Shown here: in pieces, positions 17,731-26,368 of the stretch
Numbering within the stretch: the stretch's first letter is position 1
Layout of the letters: each line of letters begins with the position of its first letter
Source: Rhodobacterales bacterium HKCCE4037
GTDB lineage: Bacteria > Pseudomonadota > Alphaproteobacteria > Rhodobacterales > Rhodobacteraceae
Direction: 5' to 3'
NCBI GenBank assembly: GCA_015689645.1
Contig: WVSM01000007.1
Coordinates: forward strand, 62,001-126,000
Length of the DNA: 64,000 nucleotides
Notes under the pieces: model-generated
Told to the model about the DNA's origin: nothing
Database searches by the model: none
What the model saw: only the letters and a program-made list of their open reading frames with translations
Program-made: the position numbers and the translations under genes

Positions 17731-18803
17731 GGCAGAAGCTCCAGCGTACGTTTCTGTTGTGCCGAGGCGGCGGCGGTGTCGACGATGCGCTGCGCGGTGA
17801 GGCAGAGCGCCGGGTCGAACGGCCCGTCCGGCTGCGCGCCCCGGTCGATCAGGTCGAGGATGTAGGCGATGGCGTCGGCGCGGACTTCGGAGAGCGGATC
17901 GACGGGGATGTCGTGTTTCTCAGGTTTCGTGCGGGTCTGGACAGTCACGGCCTCCGCATAATCGGGCGAGCAGATCGTGCCGTCGCCGCCCACGAAGACG
18001 AAGCCGCACATCGGTTGCGGGTTCTCCGTCCAGGGGTCCGTGAAGGTGCCCCAGCGGGTTTCCATCTTCGACAGGCCGCGGGCGTAGCGGACCACCGCGA
18101 TGGCGTGCTGGTCGACTTCGATCCCCGGCACCTCGTCGATGGTACAGGTGACTTCCAGCGGGGCCTCGCCGCCCATGTACCAGGTGCCGAGCGTCGCGCC
18201 GTAGCCCATGTAGTCGAGCAGCGCGCCGCCGCCGGAAGACTTCTTGTACCACCACGAGTCGGGCTTCTGGCGCTCGACCTCTTCGGGCGACACCTCTACC
18301 TTGTCGGCAAGGTGGAAAAGCGGCCCGCGGTTGCCGTCGTAGAAATGCACCTCGCGCAGCTCGCCGATCATCCCCTCGTCGATCAGGCGCTTGGCGGTCA
18401 GGTGGCTTGGCACCCAGGCGAGCGGCCAGTTGATCGACATGATCCTGCCGGTGCCTTCCATCGCCGCGATCATCCGGCGCGCGTCGTCGGCGCTGGCGGC
18501 GAAGGGTTTCTCGACATGGATGTGCACGCCATGGGGCGCGAGGCGTTCGGTCATCTCCGCGTGGTCGGCCGTGGCGCAACAGAGGATGGCGAGGTCGTAG
18601 GGACCGGCCGCCATGCAGGCGTCGAAATCGGTGAACACGCGATGCTCGGGCACGTCGAACGTGTCGATGGCGGACTGCATCTTGGCGCGGTCCGGGTCGT
18701 AAAGGCCCGCGATCTCGGCCTCCGGGTGTGCGTCGACCATGCGCAGCAGGTCGCCCATGTGCATGTGGTCGAAGCTGATACCGACAACCTTGAACCGTGC
18801 CAT
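17727..18803 (-). CDS. Gfo/Idh/MocA-family oxidoreductase
   Basis: 358 residues. Begins MARFKVVGISFDHMHMGDLL, an atypical nucleotide loop lacking the full GxGxxG, followed by the normal HIHVEKPFAAS signature. The substrate domain contains DYMGYGATLGTWYM in place of the usual D-x-G-x-H, so the canonical histidine is not obvious. Together with the altered loop this suggests a divergent reaction or cofactor use. First of three Gfo/Idh genes after the ABC permeases, 34 bp downstream of the last permease. Confidence 0.82.
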   Translation of the reverse strand: MARFKVVGISFDHMHMGDLLRMVDAHPEAEIAGLYDPDRAKMQSAIDTFDVPEHRVFTDFDACMAAGPYDLAILCCATADHAEMTERLAPHGVHIHVEKPFAASADDARRMIAAMEGTGRIMSINWPLAWVPSHLTAKRLIDEGMIGELREVHFYDGNRGPLFHLADKVEVSPEEVERQKPDSWWYKKSSGGGALLDYMGYGATLGTWYMGGEAPLEVTCTIDEVPGIEVDQHAIAVVRYARGLSKMETRWGTFTDPWTENPQPMCGFVFVGGDGTICSPDYAEAVTVQTRTKPEKHDIPVDPLSEVRADAIAYILDLIDRGAQPDGPFDPALCLTAQRIVDTAAASAQQKRTLELLP

Positions 18804-18837
18804 TGAACCCTCCCCTCCCCGCGTTCGCGGGTCCGCG

Positions 18838-19851
18838 TTACCTCGTTCCGGTGATGCGCACGTAAAGCGCAGTGACCAGCAGGATGATCAGCCCGAACAG
18901 CGCGATCCGCGCGCCTTCGGGCATTTGCAGAAGCGTCAGCATCGTGTCGATCACGCGCAGGATCAAGGCCCCCACGATCGCCCCGGCAAAGCTGCCGCGC
19001 CCGCCGAAGATCGACGTGCCGCCGATCACCGCCGCCGCCACCGAGGGTAGCATCAACGGGTTGGCCAGTTGGAGCGACGGCGTGCGGATCATGCCGAGGT
19101 AGAGCAGCCCTGCCAGAGCCGCGATCAGGCCGGACAGCGCGTAGAGGGCAAGGAACACCTGCCAGCTTTTCACGCCGCTGAGCTTCGCCGCGTTCTCGTT
19201 CGAGCCGAGCGCGAAGAGCAGCCGCCCGAAGCCGGTGAACCGCATCAGCCAGAGCACGAACACCGCGAAGGGCACGAAGAGGAACAGGCCGTTCGGCAGG
19301 CCTGCCGTGCGCCCGGTGCCGAGCCAGATCAGGAAGTCAGGCACCAGCGTTCCGGTGGAGATCACGAAGCGCTGGTAGACCTGCAGGCAGCCCGTGGCGA
19401 TCAGGCCTGTGCCGAGCGTCATGATGAGCGGATGCACCTTCACCACGCCGACGCCGAAGCCGTTGACCAGCCCCACGGCAAGGCCACAGGCCATGGACAC
19501 CGCCACCGCGCCGGGCACGCCGATCAGCGGGGACAGCGTGGCGCAGACGAAGGCCGAAATCGTCGCGACGATCCCGGCGGACAGGTCGATGCCCGCCGTC
19601 AGCATGGTCAGCACCTGGCAGGCGGCCAGCATCGCAAGCGGGATCGCGAACTTGATCAGGTTGTTGACCCAGAACACCGAAAGCGCGCCGGTGCGGCCCG
19701 TTCGGAGCGGCATCACGACGTAGAAATGCGCGATGATCAGAAGGATCAGGAAAAAGATCAGCGGCACGACCGGGTTGTCGCGCAGGAAGCGGCCGAACCG
19801 GACCAGCCCGCGTTCCTCGGCCGCCTCCGCGTGGATGCGTGCGTCGCTCAT
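18838..19851 (-). CDS. Sugar ABC transporter permease (RbsC-like)
   Basis: 337 residues, about ten hydrophobic helices, in the BPD_transp_2 (ribose/xylose/galactoside permease) family; sequences such as LTAGIDLSAGI, VVKVHPLIMTLGT and GGTSIFGGRGSFAGAIVGAL are characteristic. It is the second of two different permeases in this operon, starting within the stop of the first, so the membrane channel is probably a heterodimer. Confidence 0.9.
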   Translation of the reverse strand: MSDARIHAEAAEERGLVRFGRFLRDNPVVPLIFFLILLIIAHFYVVMPLRTGRTGALSVFWVNNLIKFAIPLAMLAACQVLTMLTAGIDLSAGIVATISAFVCATLSPLIGVPGAVAVSMACGLAVGLVNGFGVGVVKVHPLIMTLGTGLIATGCLQVYQRFVISTGTLVPDFLIWLGTGRTAGLPNGLFLFVPFAVFVLWLMRFTGFGRLLFALGSNENAAKLSGVKSWQVFLALYALSGLIAALAGLLYLGMIRTPSLQLANPLMLPSVAAAVIGGTSIFGGRGSFAGAIVGALILRVIDTMLTLLQMPEGARIALFGLIILLVTALYVRITGTR

Positions 19852-20783
19852 GTCCGGGTCCCCCTGTAGGTCAGAACCGCGCCAAGCATCACCACGCCGA
19901 CCATGACGACGCCCTCGACGATGGTGGTCACGTTCGGGTCCACGTTGGCGAGCGTCAGGATGGTGCGGATGATGCGCAGGATGAAGACCGCGATGATCGG
20001 TCCGATCAACCCGCCGCGCCCGCCGCCGAGCATCACGCCACCAAGCACGACCGCCGCGACGGCGGCCAGAAGATAAGGGCCGGGCACAGGCTCGCCGATG
20101 CCCGTCAGCATGATAAGGGAAAGGCCCCCCATCGCCGCCAGCACGCCTGCCAGCGCGTAGGCCGCGACCTTGGTCCAGCCGACGGACACGCCGGAGCGGA
20201 AGGCCGCCAGTTCATCGGAGCCGACCGCATAGATCGACAGGCCCAGTTTCGAGCGGCGCACGGGCACCCAGACGATCGCGATGGCGATGATGGTCACCAG
20301 AAGCGCGTTGGGCACGAAGGGGATGATGGAGCCCGCGATCAGCGACCGCAGGCCCGGGGCAACCGTGCCGCCGGGGCTTTCGAGGATCAGGAGCGCCGTG
20401 CCTTCCCAGACGAAGAGCATCGCCAGCGTCACCACGATATCGGGCACGCGCGTCACAACGATCAGCCCGCCGTTGATCGCGCCCATGATACCGCCGAGCG
20501 CCAGCGTCAGCGCGACCGCCGGCACCGCGCCCATGCTTTGCATCAGCACAGCCGCCGTCACGCCGCAGACCGCCATGATGGAGGCAATCGACAGGTCGAT
20601 GCCGCCGACGATCACCACGATGGCCATGCCCGCCGTGGCGAAGGCGAACGGCAGCGCCGCGCGGGCGAGGCTTTCAAGGCCGTTGGCGCCGAAGCTCGGC
20701 TGGATCAGCTTGGTGACGCCCAGAAGGATCACCATCAGGACCAGCAGGCCCAGAACCCACGCGTTCTTGCGGATCATGCTCAT
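19848..20783 (-). CDS. Sugar ABC transporter permease (RbsC-like)
   Basis: 311 residues, about nine to ten membrane helices, BPD_transp_2 family (IVGGIDLSIASIM, VVLGGVMLGGGRGGLIGPII). It overlaps the ATPase gene upstream and the second permease downstream by 4 bp each. Pairs with the 18838-19851 product to form the transmembrane part of the importer. Confidence 0.9.
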   Translation of the reverse strand: MSMIRKNAWVLGLLVLMVILLGVTKLIQPSFGANGLESLARAALPFAFATAGMAIVVIVGGIDLSIASIMAVCGVTAAVLMQSMGAVPAVALTLALGGIMGAINGGLIVVTRVPDIVVTLAMLFVWEGTALLILESPGGTVAPGLRSLIAGSIIPFVPNALLVTIIAIAIVWVPVRRSKLGLSIYAVGSDELAAFRSGVSVGWTKVAAYALAGVLAAMGGLSLIMLTGIGEPVPGPYLLAAVAAVVLGGVMLGGGRGGLIGPIIAVFILRIIRTILTLANVDPNVTTIVEGVVMVGVVMLGAVLTYRGTRT

Positions 20784-22270
20784 GACGCGGCCTTTTCCTC
20801 GGTCAGCCCGTAGGCTGCGCGCATCAAGGTCTGTTCATCGGCATCGGCGGCGTCGATCACGTCGACGACCCGGCCATTGAAGATCACAACGGCGCGGTCG
20901 CAGGCGAGCGGCACCTCTTCGAGTTCGGAGGTGTAGAACAGCACCGCCGCGCCCTGTTCGGCCAGTTCGCGGACCAAAGGGTAGATCTGCCGCTTGGTGC
21001 GGACGTCGATGCCGCGTGTCGGGTCGAACAGGAGGAGCGTCTGCACCCCATGGGCCAGCCAGCGCCCGATGGTCACCTTCTGCTGGTTGCCGCCGGAAAG
21101 GCGCTGCACCTCACCCTGTGCGCGGGTGTCGATCTGGAGTTTCTCGATGGCATGGTTGACCCGGTCCCGCTCGTGCCGACCCTTCAGCGGGCCCCAGTCG
21201 CGGATGCGGGCCGAGAATGGCAGGGCTATGTTCTCGCGCACCGAACGCTCGCGCATCAGCGCCTCGGCCCGGTCGCCGGGCACAAGGGTCAGCCCCTTGG
21301 CGATGGCCTGCGAGGGGTGGTTGAAGCTGACCGCTTCGCCATCGACCGTCAGGCTGCCGCCGGTGGCCTTGCGGAAGCCCGCGAGCACGTCGAAGACTTC
21401 GTCCTGCCCCTGCCCTTCCAGCGCCACGACACCCAGCACTTCGCCGGGATAGAGGTCGAAGGACACATTCGTCACTTTGGGGGCCACGGCGAGGTTGCGG
21501 GCGCTGAGGCGCGGGGCGCCTTCGTTCACGTGTTTGGCGCGGGCGGCGGCCTTGCCGAGGTCGAGCTTCGCCCCCAGCATCAGCTCCACCACTTTCTCCT
21601 CGGCCCCCGGTTCGATCTTCAGATCGCCCACCGTGCGCCCGTCGCGCAGGACCGTGGCGCTATCGCAGAGCGCCTGGATTTCAGTGAAGCGGTGCGAGAT
21701 GTAGATGACGCCCCGCCCCTCGTCCGCCTGCCCGCGCACGACCTTCAGGACCCGGTCCACGAGGTCGGTCGGCAGGGCGGCTGTCATTTCATCGAGCATC
21801 AGAACGTCCGGCTCCGCCGCGATGGCGCGGGCCAGGTCGAGAATGCGGAGGGTCGCCAGCGGCAGGTCCGAGATCATGTGATCGAGGCGCAGGCCCTTGA
21901 TGCCAAGCTCTTCGACCCAGTGGCGGAACGGTTCCACCGGCGTGTCGCCGAGGCGCAGGTTATCGGACACGTCGAGATCGGGGATCAGCGAGGGTTCCTG
22001 GTAGACGGGCACAAGGCCCGAGCGTCGCGCCTGCGCGGGGCTGCCCACCTGCGCGGGCTTGCCACGGATCAGCACGCGGCCCGCATCCGGCGTCAGCGCG
22101 CCGGTGATGATCTTCACGAAGGTCGATTTGCCGGCGCCGTTCGCGCCCATCAGCGCCACGACTTCGCCCGGCGCCACGTGCAGGCTGGCGTCGGTCAGCG
22201 CGCGCACCGCGCCGAAGCTTTTGGCCACGCCGGTCGCGTCCAGCAACGCCTGTGTTTCGGTCCCGCTCAT
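20780..22270 (-). CDS. Sugar ABC transporter ATP-binding protein, two nucleotide-binding domains (RbsA-like)
   Basis: 496 residues with two ABC domains. The N-terminal one has Walker A GANGAGKST (about 41-49) and Walker B VLMLDEMTAALP. The C-terminal one has a degenerate Walker A region (VALEGQGQDEV), signature LSGGNQQKV and TLLLFDPTRGID. This is the standard architecture for ribose-class importers, where the second site is the degenerate one. It follows the binding-protein gene after a GC-rich hairpin (22302-22330), which would lower its expression relative to the binding protein. Confidence 0.92.
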   Translation of the reverse strand: MSGTETQALLDATGVAKSFGAVRALTDASLHVAPGEVVALMGANGAGKSTFVKIITGALTPDAGRVLIRGKPAQVGSPAQARRSGLVPVYQEPSLIPDLDVSDNLRLGDTPVEPFRHWVEELGIKGLRLDHMISDLPLATLRILDLARAIAAEPDVLMLDEMTAALPTDLVDRVLKVVRGQADEGRGVIYISHRFTEIQALCDSATVLRDGRTVGDLKIEPGAEEKVVELMLGAKLDLGKAAARAKHVNEGAPRLSARNLAVAPKVTNVSFDLYPGEVLGVVALEGQGQDEVFDVLAGFRKATGGSLTVDGEAVSFNHPSQAIAKGLTLVPGDRAEALMRERSVRENIALPFSARIRDWGPLKGRHERDRVNHAIEKLQIDTRAQGEVQRLSGGNQQKVTIGRWLAHGVQTLLLFDPTRGIDVRTKRQIYPLVRELAEQGAAVLFYTSELEEVPLACDRAVVIFNGRVVDVIDAADADEQTLMRAAYGLTEEKAAS

Positions 22271-22301
22271 CGTGCCCCGGCCTTCGTCGTCTGGTCATGG
22301 A

Positions 22302-22330
22302 ACCGCCCCGCACGAGGTGCGCGGGGCGGT
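22302..22330 (-). terminator. Intercistronic stem-loop between binding-protein and ATPase genes
   Basis: Ten-base arms ACCGCCCCGC and GCGGGGCGGT around a 9-nt loop, with no U-run. Position after the binding-protein gene suits partial termination or 3'-end protection, the usual device for making more binding protein than ATPase. Confidence 0.65.
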
Positions 22331-22348
22331 CAGGTTCATGGGATCGGA

Positions 22349-23368
22349 TCAGCCTTCGCAGGCGATGATCTCTTCCATCGTGTAGTCTGTCCATCCGGGG
22401 ATGGAGACCGAAACCGGCCATTCCGGATCGAGGTTCGGGTTCAGCGCGCCCGCGATGGTTTCGCGGCCCTCTTCGGTGGTGTTTTCCCACAGAACCGGAT
22501 CGACCAGCACAGTCGTTTCCGCCGGCGCTTCACCATTCAGGATGTCCACTGCCAGAGCGATGCCGGCACCGCCGACGGAGCCGGGGTTGGTCACCGCGGC
22601 ACCTTCAAGGCCCTCGGTCTCGGCAAGGTACTGCACGAAGCCCGCGTTATCCGCGCCCACGATCGGCACCAGCGGCGCGCCGGATTCCACGAAGGCATCC
22701 ACGATCACGTTGTCGATTCCGCTCGTCCAGACGCCGTCGAACGGGATGCCGGTGGCGAGGAAGTCGAACATCTGCTGCTTGCCCTGGTCCTGCTGCCAGC
22801 CGGTGAAGACCTCGTGCACCACGGTGATGCCGGGATATTCCGCCAGCGCGCGCTGGAAGCCGTTGTCGCGGTCGGTGTCGGCCGAGACGCCCGCGATGCC
22901 GCGCATGTAGACGACGTCGCCCTCGCCGCCGAGTTGTTCGAAAAGCCAGCGCGCGCCGAGGTAGGCGTATTCTTCCTGGTTGTTGGACAGGATGTAGGCG
23001 CCTTCCGCGGTCACGCCCGCGTCCACGGCCACCACGACGATGCCGGCTTCGATGGCCGCATCGAGTGCCGAGTTCAGCGCGTCGGGGTTGGCGGGGTTGA
23101 GCACGATGGCATCGACGCCCGCTTCGATCAGGTTGTTGAGGTCTTCAAGCTGGCCGGCCGCATCGGTGTTGCGGTGGGCAACAATCAGTTCGGCCACGTC
23201 ATCTTCGGCAGCCGCCTGCGCGCGCATGGCGCAGATCATCTGCTCGCGCCAGCCGTTGCCCTGAACGGTGTTCGACACGCCGATCGTGTAGCCGCCATGG
23301 GCATCCGCGAAAGCCGCGCCGGGGGCCAGCATCGCAAGCGTGGCCGCGGTTGTCAGAAGTCTTTTCAT
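22349..23368 (-). CDS. Sugar ABC transporter substrate-binding protein (RbsB-like)
   Basis: 339 residues. A Sec signal peptide (MKRLLTTAATLAMLAPGAAFA) precedes a periplasmic-binding-protein type I fold of the ribose/galactose class (IGVSNTVQGNGWREQM, IVVVAVDAGVT, VVYMRGIAGVSADTDR). It captures the substrate of the 15.6-26.2 kb operon in the periplasm. The ligand cannot be read from the sequence; the enzymes alongside suggest a cyclitol, sugar or sugar derivative handled by dehydrogenation. Confidence 0.9.
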   Translation of the reverse strand: MKRLLTTAATLAMLAPGAAFADAHGGYTIGVSNTVQGNGWREQMICAMRAQAAAEDDVAELIVAHRNTDAAGQLEDLNNLIEAGVDAIVLNPANPDALNSALDAAIEAGIVVVAVDAGVTAEGAYILSNNQEEYAYLGARWLFEQLGGEGDVVYMRGIAGVSADTDRDNGFQRALAEYPGITVVHEVFTGWQQDQGKQQMFDFLATGIPFDGVWTSGIDNVIVDAFVESGAPLVPIVGADNAGFVQYLAETEGLEGAAVTNPGSVGGAGIALAVDILNGEAPAETTVLVDPVLWENTTEEGRETIAGALNPNLDPEWPVSVSIPGWTDYTMEEIIACEG

Positions 23369-23423
23369 TGGTAGTCCTCCCTTGAGGTGTTTTGAACTTG
23401 AGGTAACAGGGGCTTGGCACCCT

Positions 23424-24338
23424 CTACTTGATGAATGGGGTCAGCACGTCGCGCGCCAGCAGGAAGCCCCGCTTGATCTTGTCGTCCGTGCCTTCGAACA
23501 GGCGATCCTCGTGCTCGATGATCACCGGGCCATCGTAACCTGCCCGGTAGAGCCCGCTGAAGAAATTGCTCCAATCCACGTCGCCAAGGCCGCAGAGACG
23601 CGGGATCTGCCAGCCCATCCCAGCCGACATCACACCGTTCTCGTAAAGTCCGTCGTGGTCAACCATGACGTCCTTGGCGTGGACATGACCCATGTGGGGG
23701 CCGAATTCCTTGATGAAGCGGGTCTGATCGATGAATTGCCATATCAGGTGAGACGGGTCGAAGTTCATGCCGACCGCATCGCCCCATTGCTCGAAGATGC
23801 GCCGCCAGATCTTCGGGCTGTAGGCGATGTTATGGCCGCCGGGCCATTCATCGTAGCTGAAGATCATCGGGCAATTCTCGAAGCACAGCTGCACGCCCGA
23901 GGCCTGGGCATGGGCGACGACGGGGTTGAAGATCTCGACCGCGCGGGTCCAGTTCGCGTCGACGTTCAGGCTCCGGTCGCCGCCGACGAAGGTGTTGACC
24001 ACCGGCACGCCCATGGTGCCCGCCGCCGTGATCACCTTCATCAGGTGCCCAATCACCTCGTCGCGGTGGCCCGCATCGGCGTGGAGCGGGTTGGGATAGT
24101 AGCCGAGACCGGAAATCTCGATGCCATGCTCGGCCAGACCGCCCTTGATCTCGTCGCCCTGCGCGGCGCTCAGCCCGTCCACGTCGATGTGTGACGTGCC
24201 AGCGTAGCGCCGCTTCTCGCCGCCCGAGGCCGGCCAGCAGGCGACCTCGAAGGCCGAGAAGCCGTTGGATCCCGCCCAGGAGGCGACATCCATCAGGTCG
24301 GTGTCTTCGAACGGTGCTGTCAGAATTCCAAGTTTCAT
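23424..24338 (-). CDS. Sugar phosphate isomerase/epimerase family TIM barrel
   Basis: 304 residues, AP-endonuclease-2/xylose-isomerase-like barrel. Candidate metal ligands occur in order: CFENCP (Glu), NFDPSHL (Asp, His), HVHAKD (His, Asp) and IIEHED (Glu). Members include inosose dehydratases, ketose epimerases and hydratases/lyases of 3-keto-sugars. Its position 3 bp after a Gfo/Idh gene fits isomerisation or hydration of the keto product of that enzyme (inference). Confidence 0.85.
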   Translation of the reverse strand: MKLGILTAPFEDTDLMDVASWAGSNGFSAFEVACWPASGGEKRRYAGTSHIDVDGLSAAQGDEIKGGLAEHGIEISGLGYYPNPLHADAGHRDEVIGHLMKVITAAGTMGVPVVNTFVGGDRSLNVDANWTRAVEIFNPVVAHAQASGVQLCFENCPMIFSYDEWPGGHNIAYSPKIWRRIFEQWGDAVGMNFDPSHLIWQFIDQTRFIKEFGPHMGHVHAKDVMVDHDGLYENGVMSAGMGWQIPRLCGLGDVDWSNFFSGLYRAGYDGPVIIEHEDRLFEGTDDKIKRGFLLARDVLTPFIK

Positions 24339-24341
24339 CGC

Positions 24342-25502
24342 TTATCCCCCGATCTCATCGAGACGCACCCAACGGTTTTCGCGGGCGCTGAGCACCACCG
24401 CGTCGCAAAAGCGCATCTCGTAATCGCCATCCTCGAAGGTGGCCCAAGTGCTGGTGTCCTGCCGTCCGCCTGCGGCCACGTCGGTGTAGACGGCGCGGAA
24501 GAAGTTGAAGAACGTGTCCGCGAACCCCTCAACATGGCCGGGCGGCAGGCTCGCCGCCGCGACGCCGGTGTCGTTCATCAGGGTGAAATCGCGCATCAAG
24601 GTCTCGTTCGGCTTGTCGCGGTGACCGACGAACATGTGGTCGGGCGTTTCGCTGTTCCAAGCGGCTGAGGCCTTCGAGCCCGCGACGTCCCATTGCAGCG
24701 AGTTCTTGCGCCCGACGTTGATCTGCGAGGTCGACATCACGCCCCGTGCGCCGTTCTCGTACCGGATCACGATCATCGCGGCATCGTCGGTGTCTATCTC
24801 GACCGTTTCGGTCGCGCCCGCGCTGCTGCTGAAGGTCTCGACCGGGCCGACAGGCTTTTGGCGCTCGGGGATGAAGGTGGCGAGTTCGGCCATGACGGCC
24901 TCGGCCTTCAGGCCGGTCACGAAGCTGGTGAGGTCCGCCCAATGCGTCCCGATATCGCCAACCGAGCGCAGCGCGCCGCCCTGCTCGGCCACGAGACGCC
25001 AGTTCCAGTCGGTCTCCTTGGCGAGCCAGTCCTGGTGGTAATGACCGGTGACGAGGCGGATATCGCCAAGCTCGCCCGCCTTCACCATGCCATGGGCCTG
25101 CTGGTTCAGCGGGTAGAAGCGGATGTTGTAGCAGACGGCAGCGACCTTGCCGGACTGGCGTGCCATGTTCACCATCTCGGCGCTTTCGGCGCTGGTCATC
25201 GCCAAGGGCTTTTCACAGATCACGTGCTTCCCGGCGCCCAGAAGCGCCATGACCTGCGCGTAATGGGCGTGGTTGGGCGAGGTCACGTGCACGACGTCGA
25301 CGGTTTCATCCGCGACAAGCTCCTCGATGGAGCCATAGGCATGGGGCACGCCGAGCGCCGAGGCCCGTTCCGCCGACCGTTCGGGCGAAGAGCCGAGCAC
25401 ACCCTTGACCTGCACGCCGAGACGTCGCAGCGCCTGAAGATGCACGGTGCCGATGAAGCCCGTGCCGATCACGGCGGCGGTGATGTTCGCGAAATTCGTC
25501 AT
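24342..25502 (-). CDS. Gfo/Idh/MocA-family oxidoreductase
   Basis: 386 residues. Rossmann start AAVIGTGFIGTVHLQAL, signature HVICEKPLAMTS, and the substrate-domain motif SVGDIGTHWADLTSF with the conserved D-x-G-x-H arrangement. Expected to oxidise a sugar or cyclitol hydroxyl with NAD(P). It lies between the SDR and the TIM-barrel gene in the promoter-proximal part of the operon, so it is a good candidate for the first catabolic oxidation. Confidence 0.9.
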   Translation of the reverse strand: MTNFANITAAVIGTGFIGTVHLQALRRLGVQVKGVLGSSPERSAERASALGVPHAYGSIEELVADETVDVVHVTSPNHAHYAQVMALLGAGKHVICEKPLAMTSAESAEMVNMARQSGKVAAVCYNIRFYPLNQQAHGMVKAGELGDIRLVTGHYHQDWLAKETDWNWRLVAEQGGALRSVGDIGTHWADLTSFVTGLKAEAVMAELATFIPERQKPVGPVETFSSSAGATETVEIDTDDAAMIVIRYENGARGVMSTSQINVGRKNSLQWDVAGSKASAAWNSETPDHMFVGHRDKPNETLMRDFTLMNDTGVAAASLPPGHVEGFADTFFNFFRAVYTDVAAGGRQDTSTWATFEDGDYEMRFCDAVVLSARENRWVRLDEIGG

Positions 25503-25511
25503 GCAATCCTC

Positions 25512-26189
25512 TCAGACAACCGAATAGCCCCCGTCCACGGGAAGCGTGACGCCGGTGATGAATCCCGCCGCGTCGCTGGCCAGGAACAGGGCAGCCCCGG
25601 CGATGTCGCCCGGCTGGCCCCAACGGCCCATCGGTGTGCGCGCCTCGATGGCGCTGGTGAAACTTTGATCCTGCCGGGCGCGGGCCGATTGCTCGGTCAC
25701 GATGAAGCCGGGCGCTATGGCGTTGACGCGGATGCCGTCACCCGCCCATGCGATGGCGAGCGACTTGGTCATCTGCTCCACCCCCGCCTTGCTGGCGCCA
25801 TAGGCCGGGTTCCGGGGAGAGCCGAAGCGCGCGTACATCGACGCGATGTTGATGAGGGCCCCGCCCTTCAGAGCCCCATGCAACGCCTCGGCGCAGCGCA
25901 GGCTGCCCACGAGGTTCACGTTCAGCACGTGGTGGAAGAACTCGGGGTCCATCTCCTCACCCCGGCGGGTGATGGCGGCGCAATTCACGAGCACGTCGAG
26001 CTTGTCGATGCCACTGGCAAAGGCGCGCACGGCGGCGGTGTCGGTCACGTCGAGCTGGGTGTAGGCGAAGCCGTCGTCGGGGTCGGGAGCAGCCTCCACC
26101 CCCGTGATCGCGACCTGCGCGCCGGCATCGCGGAAGGCATGGGCAATCGCCGTGCCGATCCCGCCCCGGCTGGCGCCGACGACGAGCAC
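25512..26189 (-). CDS. Short-chain dehydrogenase/reductase, first gene of the sugar operon; probable longer N-terminus
   Basis: 225 residues from the GTG given here. SDR landmarks: cofactor loop VGASRGGIG, NCAAI (Asn), YGASKAG (Tyr, Lys), and IAPGFIVTEQ. The GTG has no ribosome site and removes the sequence normally before the first strand. The frame stays open upstream, and residues TKTIDFTGAFAGAEVLVVG look like a genuine SDR N-terminus. A strong AGGGAGGG (26254-26261) sits 7 nt before an in-frame ATA at 26246, which would give 244 residues. The true start is therefore probably non-ATG. It leads the leftward operon under the LacI operators. Confidence 0.82.
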   Translation of the reverse strand: MLVVGASRGGIGTAIAHAFRDAGAQVAITGVEAAPDPDDGFAYTQLDVTDTAAVRAFASGIDKLDVLVNCAAITRRGEEMDPEFFHHVLNVNLVGSLRCAEALHGALKGGALINIASMYARFGSPRNPAYGASKAGVEQMTKSLAIAWAGDGIRVNAIAPGFIVTEQSARARQDQSFTSAIEARTPMGRWGQPGDIAGAALFLASDAAGFITGVTLPVDGGYSVV

Positions 26190-26260
26190 CTCGGCACCCG
26201 CGAAGGCACCGGTGAAGTCGATGGTTTTCGTTGCGGCGGCCGTTATCGGCTTACCCTCCC

Positions 26261-26317
26261 TGTAATCGTTTTCAGATTGCTGCGATAAACGCTTTGCGAA
26301 TACTGAAAACGATTACA
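26261..26317. promoter_or_regulatory. Paired LacI-type operators in the SDR-lacI divergent region
   Basis: TGTAATCGTTTTCA at 26261-26274 and its exact reverse complement at 26304-26317, centres 43 bp apart. Each copy fits the LacI-family pattern TGWAANCGNTNWCA. The left copy abuts the SDR ribosome site; the right copy ends 51 bp before the LacI gene. Probably bound by the adjacent LacI protein, repressing both directions. Confidence 0.75.
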
Positions 26318-26368
26318 TACTCGATTGGGAATCAGTTTCATGTCAAGCGGTGATTTCGAACGACAGGG

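Noticed and set aside
21050-23374. 774-codon plus-strand frame across the ABC ATPase and binding-protein genes
   Set aside because: Lies antisense to two genes with complete motifs and crosses their intercistronic hairpin; no recognisable domain.
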